Assembly: GCA_035640455.1 (NCBI GenBank)
Contig: DASQWB010000063.1
Span: 1 to 59,635, forward strand
From: AC-50 sp035640455
Lineage (GTDB): Bacteria > Actinomycetota > Thermoleophilia > Gaiellales > Gaiellaceae
Direction of reading: 5' to 3'
DNA: 59,635 nucleotides
Made by a program: the position numbers and the translations under genes. The first letter of the stretch is position 1. Each line of letters starts with the position of its first letter. Below, piece by piece: positions 1 to 7,759 of the stretch. The notes beneath the pieces are model-generated. The model did not search any database, was not told the DNA's origin, and saw only the letters and a program-made list of their open reading frames with translations.

Positions 1-48
1 GCGGGCCTGGTCGGTGTCGAGCAGCTCGTGCAGTTGGTTCGGCGTCAC
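1..48 (-). CDS. Start of a truncated unidentified gene
   Basis: Sixteen codons read leftward from a GTG at 48-46 and run off the left edge (MTPNQLHELLDTDQAR). An AGGGA motif seven bases upstream of the GTG fits a ribosome binding site, and the reading is open to the edge. The fragment is too short to name a product. It would be transcribed in the same direction as the topoisomerase gene to its right, about 140 bases downstream of that gene's stop. Confidence 0.35.
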   Translation of the reverse strand, partial: MTPNQLHELLDTDQAR

Positions 49-187
49 GTGGTGTTCCCTACTCCCTCTACGCTAGGACGTCGGCGGCGGTTCAAACTTT
101 CGGAATGTAGGTCGTGGTTCCTTTGCTTTCCAGGGAGAAACTAGGCCCGACACGCAGCCTCGACCTCGAACGAGGCCTCGACGTGGA

Positions 188-2344
188 TTATTCCGCGGCC
201 GTCGGCTGGACAGTCTCGGTCCGCGCCGGAAACTCGAACTCGGTCTTGCCCTCGTCATTCAAGACGAGACGCGCGCGAAAAGGTTTGCCGTTCCTGGAAC
301 GAAAGCCTGACAGGACCTCACGCGTCCGTCCCTCCTCGAGGAGCTGGCGCGCGATCTCCGGCGTGAGCGTCCGGCCGGCGACGCGCTTCCAGATCACGAA
401 GCCGCAGCCGGGCTCCTCGCGGCTCTTCCAGCTCGTGCAGCCGTAGGCGCGGGAATTCTCGCGGATCGTCTCGCCGCAGCGCGGGCACGGGCCGAGCTCG
501 ACGCGCTCGGGCCGCAGCTTCTCCCGGTCGAGCGCCGCGATCTGCTCCACGGTCGAGCGCGTGAAGCCCTCGATCTCCTTCATGAAGGCGCCACGGTCGC
601 CGGAGCCGCGCTCGATGTCGGCGAGCTGCTTCTCCCAGCCGCCCGTGAGCTCCGGCGACGTGAGCGGATGCGACTCGAGCATCGTGATCACCTGGAGCCC
701 CTTCGGGGTCGCCTGCAGGTCCTTGCCGACACGCTCGACGTACTCGCGGCGGATCAGCGTCTCGATCGTCTCGGCACGGGTCGCGGGCGTGCCCAGGCCG
801 CGCTCCTTCATCGCCTCGCGGAGCTCCTCGTCGTCGACGAGCTTCCCGGCCGTCTCCATCGCAGAGAGGAGCGTGGCCTCGGTGTAGCGCGGCGGCGGCT
901 TCGTCTCCTTCGCCTCGCTCGCCGCTGCGACGCAGCGGACTATCTGTCCCTTCGTGACAGCCGGGAGCTCGCCGCCTTCGCCTTCCTCTTCCTGCGGTCT
1001 CTCTGTTTCCGACTCGACGCCGTAGACGGCGCGCCAGCCGGCCTCGAGCGTGACCTTGCCGCGCGTGCGGAAGCGCTCGCCCTCGACGAGCGTGACGATC
1101 GTCGTCCGCGCGTAGCGGGCCGGCGGGTGGAAGACGGCGAGGAAGCGGCGCGCGACGAGGTCGAAGATGCGGCGCTCGTCCGGCGTGAACTCGGTGACGT
1201 CGTGCTCGACGTCGGTGGGGATGATCGCGTGGTGGTCGTCGACGCGCGCGTCGTTCACGACCCGGCCGAGCGGAAGCTGCTGCAGGTCGAGCACGTACCG
1301 CGCGGCGTCGGCGTAGTCGGGGATCGGCAGGAGCGTCTCCGCCGTCGGCTTGAGCTGCGGGACGAGGTCGCCGGAGAGGAAGCGGGACGAGGTTCGCGGA
1401 TAGGTGATCGCCTTCTTGCCCTCGTAGAGCGACTGCGCCGCCTGGAGCGTCCGCCGGGCCGAGAAGCCGAAGCGGCGGTTCGCGTCGCGCTGGAGGGAGG
1501 TGAGGTCGTAGAGGAGCGGCGCGCGCTCGGACTGCTCCTTGCGCTCGACCGAGTCGACGACACCGTCGTTGCTGGACACGCGCTCGACGATCTCGTCCGC
1601 GCGGGCCGCTTTCTTGATGCGCGTCTCGTCGCGCTCGAACCACAGACCCTCGTACAGCGGTTGGAACGCCGCCCGAACGAGCCAGTACGGCTCGGGAACG
1701 AACGCCTGGATCTCGCGCTCGCGCTTGACGATCATCGCGAGCGTCGGGGTCTGGACGCGGCCGAGCGAGACGACGCCGCCGACCCAGGCCCGGCCGCGGA
1801 TCGTCGCCGCTCGCGTGGCGTTCATGCCGACGAGCCAGTCGGCCTCGGAGCGCGAGCGGGCCGCGGCCTCGAGCGGCTCGAGCTGCGAGCCGGGACGGAG
1901 CCGCTCGAAGCCCTCACGGATCGCCTGCTTCGTCATCGACGAGATCCACAGCCGGTCCACCGGCTTCGTCGCGCCGGCCGACTCGTAGATGTAGGCGAAG
2001 ATGAGCTCGCCCTCGCGGCCGGCGTCGCAGGCGTTGATCACGCGGTCGACGTCCGGCCGGGCGAGGAGCTTGCGAATCGCCGAGAGCTGCTTCCTCGACT
2101 TCGCGTCGCGCGGCTTGAGGCGGAAGCCGTCCGGGACGATCGGCAGGTCGGCCATCCGCCACTTCTTGAGCCGCTCGTCGTAGTCCTCGGGCTCCGCGAG
2201 CTCGACGAGGTGGCCGACGGCCCACGTGATGACGTACTCGTCGGACTCGAGGAACGCCTCGTGCTTCTCGAAGCGACCCGGAAGCGCGGCCGCGAGGTCG
2301 CGGCCGACAGACGGCTTTTCCGCGATGACGAGAGCCTTGCCCAT
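188..2344 (-). CDS. topB: Type IA DNA topoisomerase (TopB/topoisomerase III-like)
   Basis: A 718-residue type IA topoisomerase that relaxes or decatenates DNA through a 5'-phosphotyrosine intermediate. The Toprim domain begins at once (VIAEKPSVGRDLAAAL) and carries the acidic motif DAGREGE at residues 107-113. The active-site Tyr is Y315 in AITYPRTSSRFL. The C-terminus, from about residue 640, has a zinc-ribbon-like module with CPRC and later Cys residues (GCTSWK, GCGF), ending in VQPTAAE. Length and the EKPSVGRDLA start match TopB rather than the longer TopA. ATG at 2344 is the only sensible start. The gene stands alone, divergent from the acyltransferase gene, with about 50 bases between them. 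Confidence 0.93.
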   Translation of the reverse strand: MGKALVIAEKPSVGRDLAAALPGRFEKHEAFLESDEYVITWAVGHLVELAEPEDYDERLKKWRMADLPIVPDGFRLKPRDAKSRKQLSAIRKLLARPDVDRVINACDAGREGELIFAYIYESAGATKPVDRLWISSMTKQAIREGFERLRPGSQLEPLEAAARSRSEADWLVGMNATRAATIRGRAWVGGVVSLGRVQTPTLAMIVKREREIQAFVPEPYWLVRAAFQPLYEGLWFERDETRIKKAARADEIVERVSSNDGVVDSVERKEQSERAPLLYDLTSLQRDANRRFGFSARRTLQAAQSLYEGKKAITYPRTSSRFLSGDLVPQLKPTAETLLPIPDYADAARYVLDLQQLPLGRVVNDARVDDHHAIIPTDVEHDVTEFTPDERRIFDLVARRFLAVFHPPARYARTTIVTLVEGERFRTRGKVTLEAGWRAVYGVESETERPQEEEGEGGELPAVTKGQIVRCVAAASEAKETKPPPRYTEATLLSAMETAGKLVDDEELREAMKERGLGTPATRAETIETLIRREYVERVGKDLQATPKGLQVITMLESHPLTSPELTGGWEKQLADIERGSGDRGAFMKEIEGFTRSTVEQIAALDREKLRPERVELGPCPRCGETIRENSRAYGCTSWKSREEPGCGFVIWKRVAGRTLTPEIARQLLEEGRTREVLSGFRSRNGKPFRARLVLNDEGKTEFEFPARTETVQPTAAE

Positions 2345-2395
2345 GGTCGCGACACGTTAGCGAAGGGAGCCCGCGATCCTGCCGGGCGGCTCAGG

Positions 2396-3013
2396 ATGGT
2401 CGTGGATACTGCTCCGGTGCCGGATCGCCCGCCTCGGACGTACCTCGCCGCCGGGATTCTCAGCTGGCCGCTCGTCCACCTGGTCTACCGCCTGCGTGCC
2501 ACCGGGCTCGAGCACCTGCCGCGCTCCGGCGGGTTCGTGCTCGCCGCGAACCACACGTCGAACTTCGACCCGTGGCCGCTCGGGATGCCGCTCTTCCCGC
2601 GCCGGTGGTTGCGGTTCATGGCGAAGTCGGAGCTCTACTGGTGGCCGCTTCGGCACCTGCTCGACGCGGGCGGAACCTTTCCGGTGCGTCGCGGCGCCCG
2701 CGATATCGAGGCGATCGAGACGGCGGTCGAGCTCGTCCGCGGCGGCCACGTCGTCGTGATGTTCCCCGAGGGGACGCGGCAGAAGAAGGGCCTCCGCAAG
2801 CGCTGGCAGGCCCGCCCGCACACCGGCGCGGCGCGCATTGCCCGCGACGCAGGCGCTCCGCTCGTCCCCGCGGCGATCAAGGGCACCGAACGGCTGTCCC
2901 GGCTCGGGCCGCTCCGCGTCGCCTACGGTGCGTCGATCGAGGTCACCGCCGACAGCCGCGAGACGACCGAACGCCTGATGCACGAGATCCGCCGGCTCTA
3001 CGAGACGCTGTGA
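2396..3013 (+). CDS. plsC: 1-acyl-sn-glycerol-3-phosphate acyltransferase family protein (PlsC-like)
   Basis: A 205-residue lysophospholipid acyltransferase, expected to move an acyl chain onto lysophosphatidic acid at the membrane. The catalytic H-x4-D motif is NHTSNFD (H53, D58) and the substrate-binding motif is FPEGTR (residues 123-128). A hydrophobic stretch at residues 16-30 may dip into the membrane. The ATG at 2396 is followed at once by an in-frame GTG, so the exact start may vary by one codon. The TGA stop overlaps the GTG start of the next gene by four bases, suggesting translational coupling to the exonuclease. Substrate specificity cannot be read from the sequence. Confidence 0.88.
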   Translation: MVVDTAPVPDRPPRTYLAAGILSWPLVHLVYRLRATGLEHLPRSGGFVLAANHTSNFDPWPLGMPLFPRRWLRFMAKSELYWWPLRHLLDAGGTFPVRRGARDIEAIETAVELVRGGHVVVMFPEGTRQKKGLRKRWQARPHTGAARIARDAGAPLVPAAIKGTERLSRLGPLRVAYGASIEVTADSRETTERLMHEIRRLYETL

Positions 3014-3843
3014 GGGAGGAGCGGCCCCTCCTCGCGATCGACGGCAACTCGTTCGCGCACCGCGCCTACCACGCGCTTCCGAAGACGATCCGGCGGGCCG
3101 AGGGGCGGCCGGCGGGAGCGATCGTCGGCTTCGCGAACATGCTGCTCCGGCTCTGGGACGCGGAACAGCCGCGAGCGGTGCTCGTTGCCTGGGACACGCT
3201 CACGGTTCCGACCTACCGGCACGAGGCGTTCGAGGGGTACCAGGCCGGGCGCGTCTTCGACGCCGAGCTCCTCGAGCAGCTCGACCTGCTGCCGCAGCTC
3301 GTCGAGGCGATGGGCTTCGCCTACGCGAAGGCGCCCGGCTACGAGGCCGACGACTTCCTCGCGGCAGTCGCGACCCACGCGGACGGGCCGGTGCTCGTCG
3401 CGACGTCTGACCGCGACGCCTTCCAGCTGGCGCGCGAGCAGGTGACGATCCTGCAGCCGACCCGAGGCGTGTCGGAGCTCGCGCGGATCGGACCCGCCGA
3501 GGTGCGAGAGCGCTACGGCGTCGAGCCCACGCAGGTGCCGGACTTCATCGCGCTCCGCGGCGACCCGTCCGACCGGCTTCCGGGGGCACGCGGCGTCGGC
3601 GACAAGGGCGCGGCGCAGATCCTCCGCGAGCACGGCTCGCTGGAGGCGGCGCTCGAGGCCGGCCGCTTCGCCGCGCAGGCGGAGGAGCTTCGGCTGTACC
3701 GCCGAATCGCCACCCTCGACGCCTCCGCCCCGATCCCTGCGATCAAGGGCCAGACACCCGCGTGGGCGGAGGCGTCCGCCCTGGTGCGTTCTTGGGGGAT
3801 CAATCAGTTGGCCGACCGGCTTGCCGCCCGCGCGGCGAATTAG
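3010..3843 (+). CDS. Stand-alone 5'-3' exonuclease (PolA N-terminal type)
   Basis: A 277-residue flap/5'-3' exonuclease equivalent to the first domain of DNA polymerase I, without the polymerase part. Metal-binding acidic motifs occur in order: LLAIDGNSFAHRAYHALP at the N-terminus, YEADDFLA, then VATSDRDAFQL. The helix-3-turn DNA-binding region is LPGARGVGDKGAAQIL. It should remove RNA primers or flaps. The GTG start (3010) overlaps the acyltransferase stop, and nothing upstream in this frame looks like exonuclease. Free-standing copies of this domain are common in actinobacteria alongside a full polA elsewhere. The link to plsC is positional only. Confidence 0.9.
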   Translation: MREERPLLAIDGNSFAHRAYHALPKTIRRAEGRPAGAIVGFANMLLRLWDAEQPRAVLVAWDTLTVPTYRHEAFEGYQAGRVFDAELLEQLDLLPQLVEAMGFAYAKAPGYEADDFLAAVATHADGPVLVATSDRDAFQLAREQVTILQPTRGVSELARIGPAEVRERYGVEPTQVPDFIALRGDPSDRLPGARGVGDKGAAQILREHGSLEAALEAGRFAAQAEELRLYRRIATLDASAPIPAIKGQTPAWAEASALVRSWGINQLADRLAARAAN

Positions 3844-3853
3844 CATCCGCCGC

Positions 3854-4090
3854 ATGGACGCCTGGCTCACCGAAGCTCGCGATGTCCTCGCCGACGCGGC
3901 CGGAGTGCCGAGGGAGCGGCTCGAGCTCTCGGACGGCGACGTGAGCACGCTGCTCGACCTCGCGCGGATCGCGGCGCACGAGAGCGGCGAGCGGACGAAC
4001 GCGCCTCTACTCTGCTACCTCGTCGGACGAGCTCAGGGCGACGCCGACCTCGACGAGCTCGCCGACGCCCTGCGCCGATCGACCTCGTAA
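3854..4090 (+). CDS. DUF6457 family protein (molybdopterin-guanine-dinucleotide associated)
   Basis: A 78-residue acidic helical protein starting MDAWLTEARDVLADAAG and ending in RRSTS. The pattern of a C-terminal segment with NAPLLCYLVGRA matches the small actinobacterial family DUF6457, which is often encoded near, or fused to, molybdenum cofactor guanylyltransferase (recalled family knowledge). Function is unknown. It starts 10 bases after the exonuclease stop, so it is probably co-transcribed. Its last codons overlap the most likely beginning of the deacetylase-family gene. A MoaD-MoaE fusion is encoded about 20 kb away, but no mobA is near. Confidence 0.72.
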   Translation: MDAWLTEARDVLADAAGVPRERLELSDGDVSTLLDLARIAAHESGERTNAPLLCYLVGRAQGDADLDELADALRRSTS

Positions 4091-4923
4091 GCCACCCGGC
4101 GCTCGCGCGCCTCCACCCGACGTTCGGGCATCCCGAGTCGCCCGAGCGGCTCGCGGCGCTGCTCGAGGCGTTCGACTACGTCGAGGCCGGCCCCGCCTCG
4201 CGCGCGGACGTCGAGCGCTGCCACGCGCCGGAGTACGTCGAGATGATCCGCTCGCTCGACCACCCGGTCTGGCTCGACGCCGACACCCCCGCCTCGGAGA
4301 CGAGCTACGAGGCCGCGCTCCTCGCGGCGGGTGCGACGATCGAGGCTGTGCGCCGCGGCGGCTTCGCGCTCGTCCGGCCGCCCGGGCACCACGCTCTCCC
4401 CGGCCGCGCGATGGGCTTCTGCCTGTTCGACAACGTCGCGGTGGCGGCGCTCTTCGCGCAGGCGGAGCTCCACCTCGCCCGCGTCGCGATCGTCGACTGG
4501 GACGTGCACCACGGCAACGGCACGGAGGAGATCTTCCGCGCCGACGACTCCGTCCTCTTCGTCTCGCTCCACCAGTGGCCGTTCTACCCGGGGACCGGCG
4601 GCCCGGACGACCAGGCGGAGACGACGGTGAACGTGCCGCTCGCCGCAGGCTGCGGCGACGCCGAGTACGACGCCGCCTTCACCCGTGTCGTGGAGCCCGC
4701 CGTCCGCGCGTTCGAGCCCGAGCTCGTGCTCGTCTCGGCCGGGTTCGACGCCCACGTCGACGACCCGCTCGCGGACATGCGCGTGAGCGCCGACGGCTTC
4801 CGCGAGCTCGCCCGCCGCTCGGCCGCGCTCGCGCCGCGCTGCGCCGCTGTCCTCGAAGGCGGCTACGACGTCCGGACGCTGCCGGGGCTCGTCCGTGCTG
4901 CCCTCGAGGGCTTCGAGAGTTAG
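4078..4923 (+). CDS. Histone deacetylase family hydrolase (acetoin utilisation/APAH type); start codon unclear
   Basis: A zinc-dependent deacetylase of the arginase/HDAC fold, about 281 residues if read from 4078. Motifs in order are PPGHHA (tandem His 104-105), DWDVHHGNG (zinc ligands D142 and H144), SAGFDAH (zinc ligand D224) and EGGYD near the end. The first ATG in frame, 4243, would remove the conserved N-terminal segment LVSHPALARLHPTFGHPE. No ATG, GTG or TTG precedes that segment in frame. The candidates are ATC at 4078 and GTA at 4087, the latter making a GTAA overlap with the upstream stop. Substrate could be acetylpolyamines, acetylated proteins or other amides; the sequence does not decide. 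Confidence 0.86.
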   Translation: MDLVSHPALARLHPTFGHPESPERLAALLEAFDYVEAGPASRADVERCHAPEYVEMIRSLDHPVWLDADTPASETSYEAALLAAGATIEAVRRGGFALVRPPGHHALPGRAMGFCLFDNVAVAALFAQAELHLARVAIVDWDVHHGNGTEEIFRADDSVLFVSLHQWPFYPGTGGPDDQAETTVNVPLAAGCGDAEYDAAFTRVVEPAVRAFEPELVLVSAGFDAHVDDPLADMRVSADGFRELARRSAALAPRCAAVLEGGYDVRTLPGLVRAALEGFES

Positions 4924-4948
4924 CGGCCGGCCCGTGAGGGCCGGCCGC
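4923..4948. terminator. GC-rich hairpin, probable bidirectional terminator
   Basis: A perfect 11-bp stem: GCGGCCGGCCC at 4923-4933 pairs with GGGCCGGCCGC at 4938-4948 around the loop GTGA. It begins at the last base of the deacetylase gene stop and has no T-run. It lies between that rightward gene and the leftward regulator gene that ends at 5082. The 130 bases that follow hold one possible 28-codon reading frame (ATG at 4993 after a GGAGGAG) of no recognisable family. Confidence 0.6.
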
Positions 4949-5081
4949 GAAGGATCAACCACCTGCTCCTTGCCACCACTTCCCTGGAGGAGAAATGAGG
5001 AGCTCGCCCTCTCAGTGTCGGCCTCGCGGTCGGCGCCGTCATCGCCCCCGGCGCGCGGTTGGCATCCCCCAACGTGGGTGA

Positions 5082-5726
5082 TTACCGCCGCGCCGCGGCG
5101 AGCGCCTCGAGCGCCTCGCGCCGCGACGAGACGCCGAGCTTGCGCAGGAGGCTCTTCACGTGCGAGCGCACGGTGTGCTCGGAGATGTAGAGCCGGCGGG
5201 CGATCTGGTCGGTGCCGAGGTGCTCGTCGAGGAGGAGCAGCACCTCGACCTCGCGCGCGCTCAGGACTCGCGCGATCGCGTCGGGAACTCCCGACCGGTG
5301 GCCGCCGCCGTTCCGCACCTCGTCGAGGAGCCGCCGCGCGATCTCGCCGGAGAGCGCCGCCTCGCCCTGCGCCACGCCGCGCAGGAACTCTGCGATCCGT
5401 CCCGGCGGCTCGCTCTTCAGGAGGTAGCCGGCGGCGCCGCCGCGGATCGCGGCGAGGAGGTTCTCCTCCGTCCCGGAGGCGGTGAGGACGACCACCTCGC
5501 AGCCGGGCGCGGCCTCGCGCAGCCGCGGCAGCGCCTCGAGCCCCGAGAGGCCCGGCATCGAGAGGTCGAGGACCACGAGCTTCGGCTGGAGCCGGCCCGC
5601 GAGGCCAATCGCCTCCGCGCCGTCCGAGGCCCGGCCGACGACCGAGAATCCGTGCTGGGCGAGGAGGGCCCCGAGCGCCTCGCGCGTCAGCGGGTGGTCG
5701 TCGACGATGAGGACGCTGTCTGCCAT
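5082..5726 (-). CDS. NarL/FixJ-type response regulator (LuxR HTH)
   Basis: A 214-residue two-domain regulator. The N-terminal receiver has the acidic pair in VLIVDDHPLTR, phospho-acceptor D54 (VVLDLSMPG), the Thr of LTAS and the Lys of YLLKS. The C-terminal LuxR helix-turn-helix carries LSAREVEVLLLL and ISEHTVRSHVKSLLRKLG. It is divergent from the sensor kinase gene with only about 48 bases between starts, so the two almost certainly form one two-component system that may control its own shared promoter. The target genes are not evident. Confidence 0.92.
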   Translation of the reverse strand: MADSVLIVDDHPLTREALGALLAQHGFSVVGRASDGAEAIGLAGRLQPKLVVLDLSMPGLSGLEALPRLREAAPGCEVVVLTASGTEENLLAAIRGGAAGYLLKSEPPGRIAEFLRGVAQGEAALSGEIARRLLDEVRNGGGHRSGVPDAIARVLSAREVEVLLLLDEHLGTDQIARRLYISEHTVRSHVKSLLRKLGVSSRREALEALAAARR

Positions 5727-5774
5727 CGCTCTCCGGGCTTATCGGCCGAGCCGTCGGTGCCGACAAGGGTGACG

Positions 5775-7157
5775 ATGCGGAAGGACGCCAGAAGCCCCTT
5801 CGACGCCTGGCTGTGGGGTGAGGTGCTCCTGCTCGGGCTGCTCGCGGCGCAGCTCGCGCTCTTCGCCGCCTACCCAAGCCTGCGACCCGCCTACGGCGTC
5901 CCCGCGGCGCGCCTCGTCTTCGAGACCGTCGTCATGCTCGGCGGCGGGATCGTGGCGGTCCTGGCCGGGATTCGCTTCTCGGTCGAAGGCCGCCGGCTCG
6001 ACCTCTTCCTCTCGAGCGGGTTCTTCGTCGGCGCCGCCTCGACGTTCGCCTTCTCGATCGCCCCCGCTCTCGGCGGGGAAGCGATAAGCCGGACCGAGGC
6101 GTGGCCGGGCGTCGCGGGGCGGCTCCTCGCCTGGACGCTGATCGCGGCGGCGCCGTTCGTGCGCGGCCGCGTCCGCGCCCGGCAGCGGACGCTCGGCAAC
6201 GCGCTCGTCGGCTTCGCGCTTGTGCTCGTGCTGGTCTGGTTGGCCGCGAGGTCGCTCGGAAGCGCCCTGCCGTTCGTGCCGGCCGAGGGCAGCGCGGACG
6301 CGCCGTTCCTGCTCACATTCTCGTTCGGTCTCCAGGCACTCCTGAACCTCGTCGCGGTCGTCGGCTTCGGCCTTCGTTTCCGAGGTCACGGCCAGGACCT
6401 CGACCGGTTCGTCGCGCTCGGCGCGACGCTCCTCCTCTTCGCGTCGCTCGCCTACCTCTTTGCGCCGCTCTCGGCCACCACCGACCTCTCCCAAGGCGAC
6501 TTCCTCGGCGTGCTCGCCTACGGCATCCTGCTCGTCGGCGTCTGGCGGGCGATCCGGGCCTCCGAGTTCGGCCGCGCGGTCGCGGAGGAGCGGGCCCGCG
6601 TCGCCCGCGAGATCCACGACGGCCTCGCGCAGTACCTCTTCGCGGTCTCGACGCACGCGAGCATGCTCGAAGACGGCGCGCCGGTGGAGGAGGTCGTTCC
6701 CCGGCTCAAGGAGGCGGCCGCCTCGGCGCAGCAGGAGGCGCGCTTCGCGGTGCTGGCGCTGTCGTCGGCGAGCGGCTCGGCGCCCTTCGACGCGGCGCTT
6801 CGGCGCTACGTCGAGTTCCTGACCGCCGACGGAGAGCTCGAGGTCGAGCTCGACATCGACGGCCGGGTCTCGCTCGCACCTGACGAGCAGATCGAGGTGT
6901 TCCGGATCGTCCAGGAGGGGCTCGCGAACGTGCGCAAGCACGCGGGCGCGCGCCGCGCCGAGGTCGTGATCGCCGAGCGCGACGGCCAGCGCGTCGTGGC
7001 GGTGCGAGACGACGGCGGCGGCTTCGCGGGAGGCCGCGACGGCGCTGGCCAGGGCCTCAAGAACATCCGCGCCCGAAGCGCGGCGATCGAAGGCGCCTTC
7101 GACGTGCGCTCGGGGCCCGGCTTCGGCACGGAGCTCGTCGTGACGCTGCGCGCTTAG
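5775..7157 (+). CDS. Membrane sensor histidine kinase (HisKA_3/HATPase_c)
   Basis: A 460-residue sensor kinase. Roughly seven hydrophobic segments fill residues 10-255, with no clear periplasmic sensing domain. Then comes the HisKA_3 dimerisation box ARVAREIHDGLAQ, with phospho-acceptor H281, and a C-terminal HATPase with the N box (EGLANVRKHAG), G1 box (VRDDGGGF) and G2 box (GQGLKNIRARS). This class partners NarL-type regulators, matching the divergent regulator. An in-frame GTG lies at 5769, two codons before the ATG chosen here. The stop codon overlaps the 3' end of a decayed gene on the other strand. Confidence 0.92.
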   Translation: MRKDARSPFDAWLWGEVLLLGLLAAQLALFAAYPSLRPAYGVPAARLVFETVVMLGGGIVAVLAGIRFSVEGRRLDLFLSSGFFVGAASTFAFSIAPALGGEAISRTEAWPGVAGRLLAWTLIAAAPFVRGRVRARQRTLGNALVGFALVLVLVWLAARSLGSALPFVPAEGSADAPFLLTFSFGLQALLNLVAVVGFGLRFRGHGQDLDRFVALGATLLLFASLAYLFAPLSATTDLSQGDFLGVLAYGILLVGVWRAIRASEFGRAVAEERARVAREIHDGLAQYLFAVSTHASMLEDGAPVEEVVPRLKEAAASAQQEARFAVLALSSASGSAPFDAALRRYVEFLTADGELEVELDIDGRVSLAPDEQIEVFRIVQEGLANVRKHAGARRAEVVIAERDGQRVVAVRDDGGGFAGGRDGAGQGLKNIRARSAAIEGAFDVRSGPGFGTELVVTLRA

Positions 7158-7490
7158 CGGCGAGGCTCCGGGCGCCATTCGAGCATGAAGCGCTCGCCTC
7201 GTCCCGATAGCCAGAGGTCCCAGGAGCGAAGGAAGTCGCGGCGACCCACACGGGCCCCGACTGATCGACGGCGCCCTCTCGCTCATGACGTAGCGCGGCG
7301 GGAGCTCGAACGACCTGCTGGCCAGGGACGCAGAGACGGGTCGCGGGCGACGCCGAGCTCGAGCGAGCCGCTGGCGTCACCCGCCTCGAACGTCTCCAGC
7401 TCGTAGATCGAGACGCCCAGCTGCCGCGCCACCTCGAGGAGCAGAGTCGAGTGGTCGGCGCCGGTGTCGACGAGGACGCCCGCGGACAGC
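7154..7490 (-). pseudogene. Decayed retropepsin-like aspartic protease gene
   Basis: Reading leftward, one frame gives GVLVDTGADHSTLLLEVARQ, the flap-less aspartic protease motif D-T-G-A-D typical of small bacterial retropepsin-like proteins. It continues to a TGA at 7285-7283. A credible C-terminal end, GRRDFLRSWDLWL up to EWRPEPRR and the TAA at 7156-7154, is read further on. The stretch between does not join in one frame, so at least one indel has occurred. The usual N-terminal strands before the active site are also missing, because the DUF5678 gene ends immediately upstream. I read this as a truncated and frameshifted remnant. Confidence 0.6.
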
Positions 7491-7685
7491 TCAGACGTGC
7501 TCGCGGTGGCGTGGGACGGGGAAGAACACGTCGTCGATCCGGACCGATGGATGCTCGCGCAACCGGGCGAGGTCGCGGTCATGCTCGACGACGTACCCGC
7601 CCCGGAGCGCGACCCACTCACCCGCGAAACGGCCGAGATCCTCCTTCGGCACCCAGTCTTGGTGGACTTCCTCTGCCTCTGCCAT
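7491..7685 (-). CDS. DUF5678 domain small protein
   Basis: A 64-residue protein, MAEAEEVHQDWVPKEDLGRF onward. Its core, FAGEWVALRGGYVVEHDRDL, is the pattern of DUF5678 (a short beta-strand unit with the sense keep-watch W-V-A-L then G-x-V-V). The ending DDVFFPVPRHREHV also fits. Such genes often sit directly upstream of a retropepsin-like gene in bacterial genomes, in an antitoxin-like or accessory arrangement of unknown function (recalled, not proved). Here the partner downstream is broken. The start ATG at 7685 has no strong ribosome binding site that I can see. Confidence 0.6.
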   Translation of the reverse strand: MAEAEEVHQDWVPKEDLGRFAGEWVALRGGYVVEHDRDLARLREHPSVRIDDVFFPVPRHREHV

Positions 7686-7759
7686 GGGCCTGCCATGCTG
7701 GCAGGCCCTCAGACCCGCCGCAAGCCAGAAATGAAACGATTTAGACGCAGAGGACGAAG

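Noticed and set aside
668..3013. A 781-residue protein read rightward through the topoisomerase gene
   Set aside because: It is the antisense of topB with low-complexity Arg/Leu composition. Only the part from 2396 has family motifs.
7283..7285. In-frame TGA in the retropepsin remnant as selenocysteine
   Set aside because: The residues around the TGA do not match the family in that frame. A frameshift explains it and there is no SECIS-like stem.
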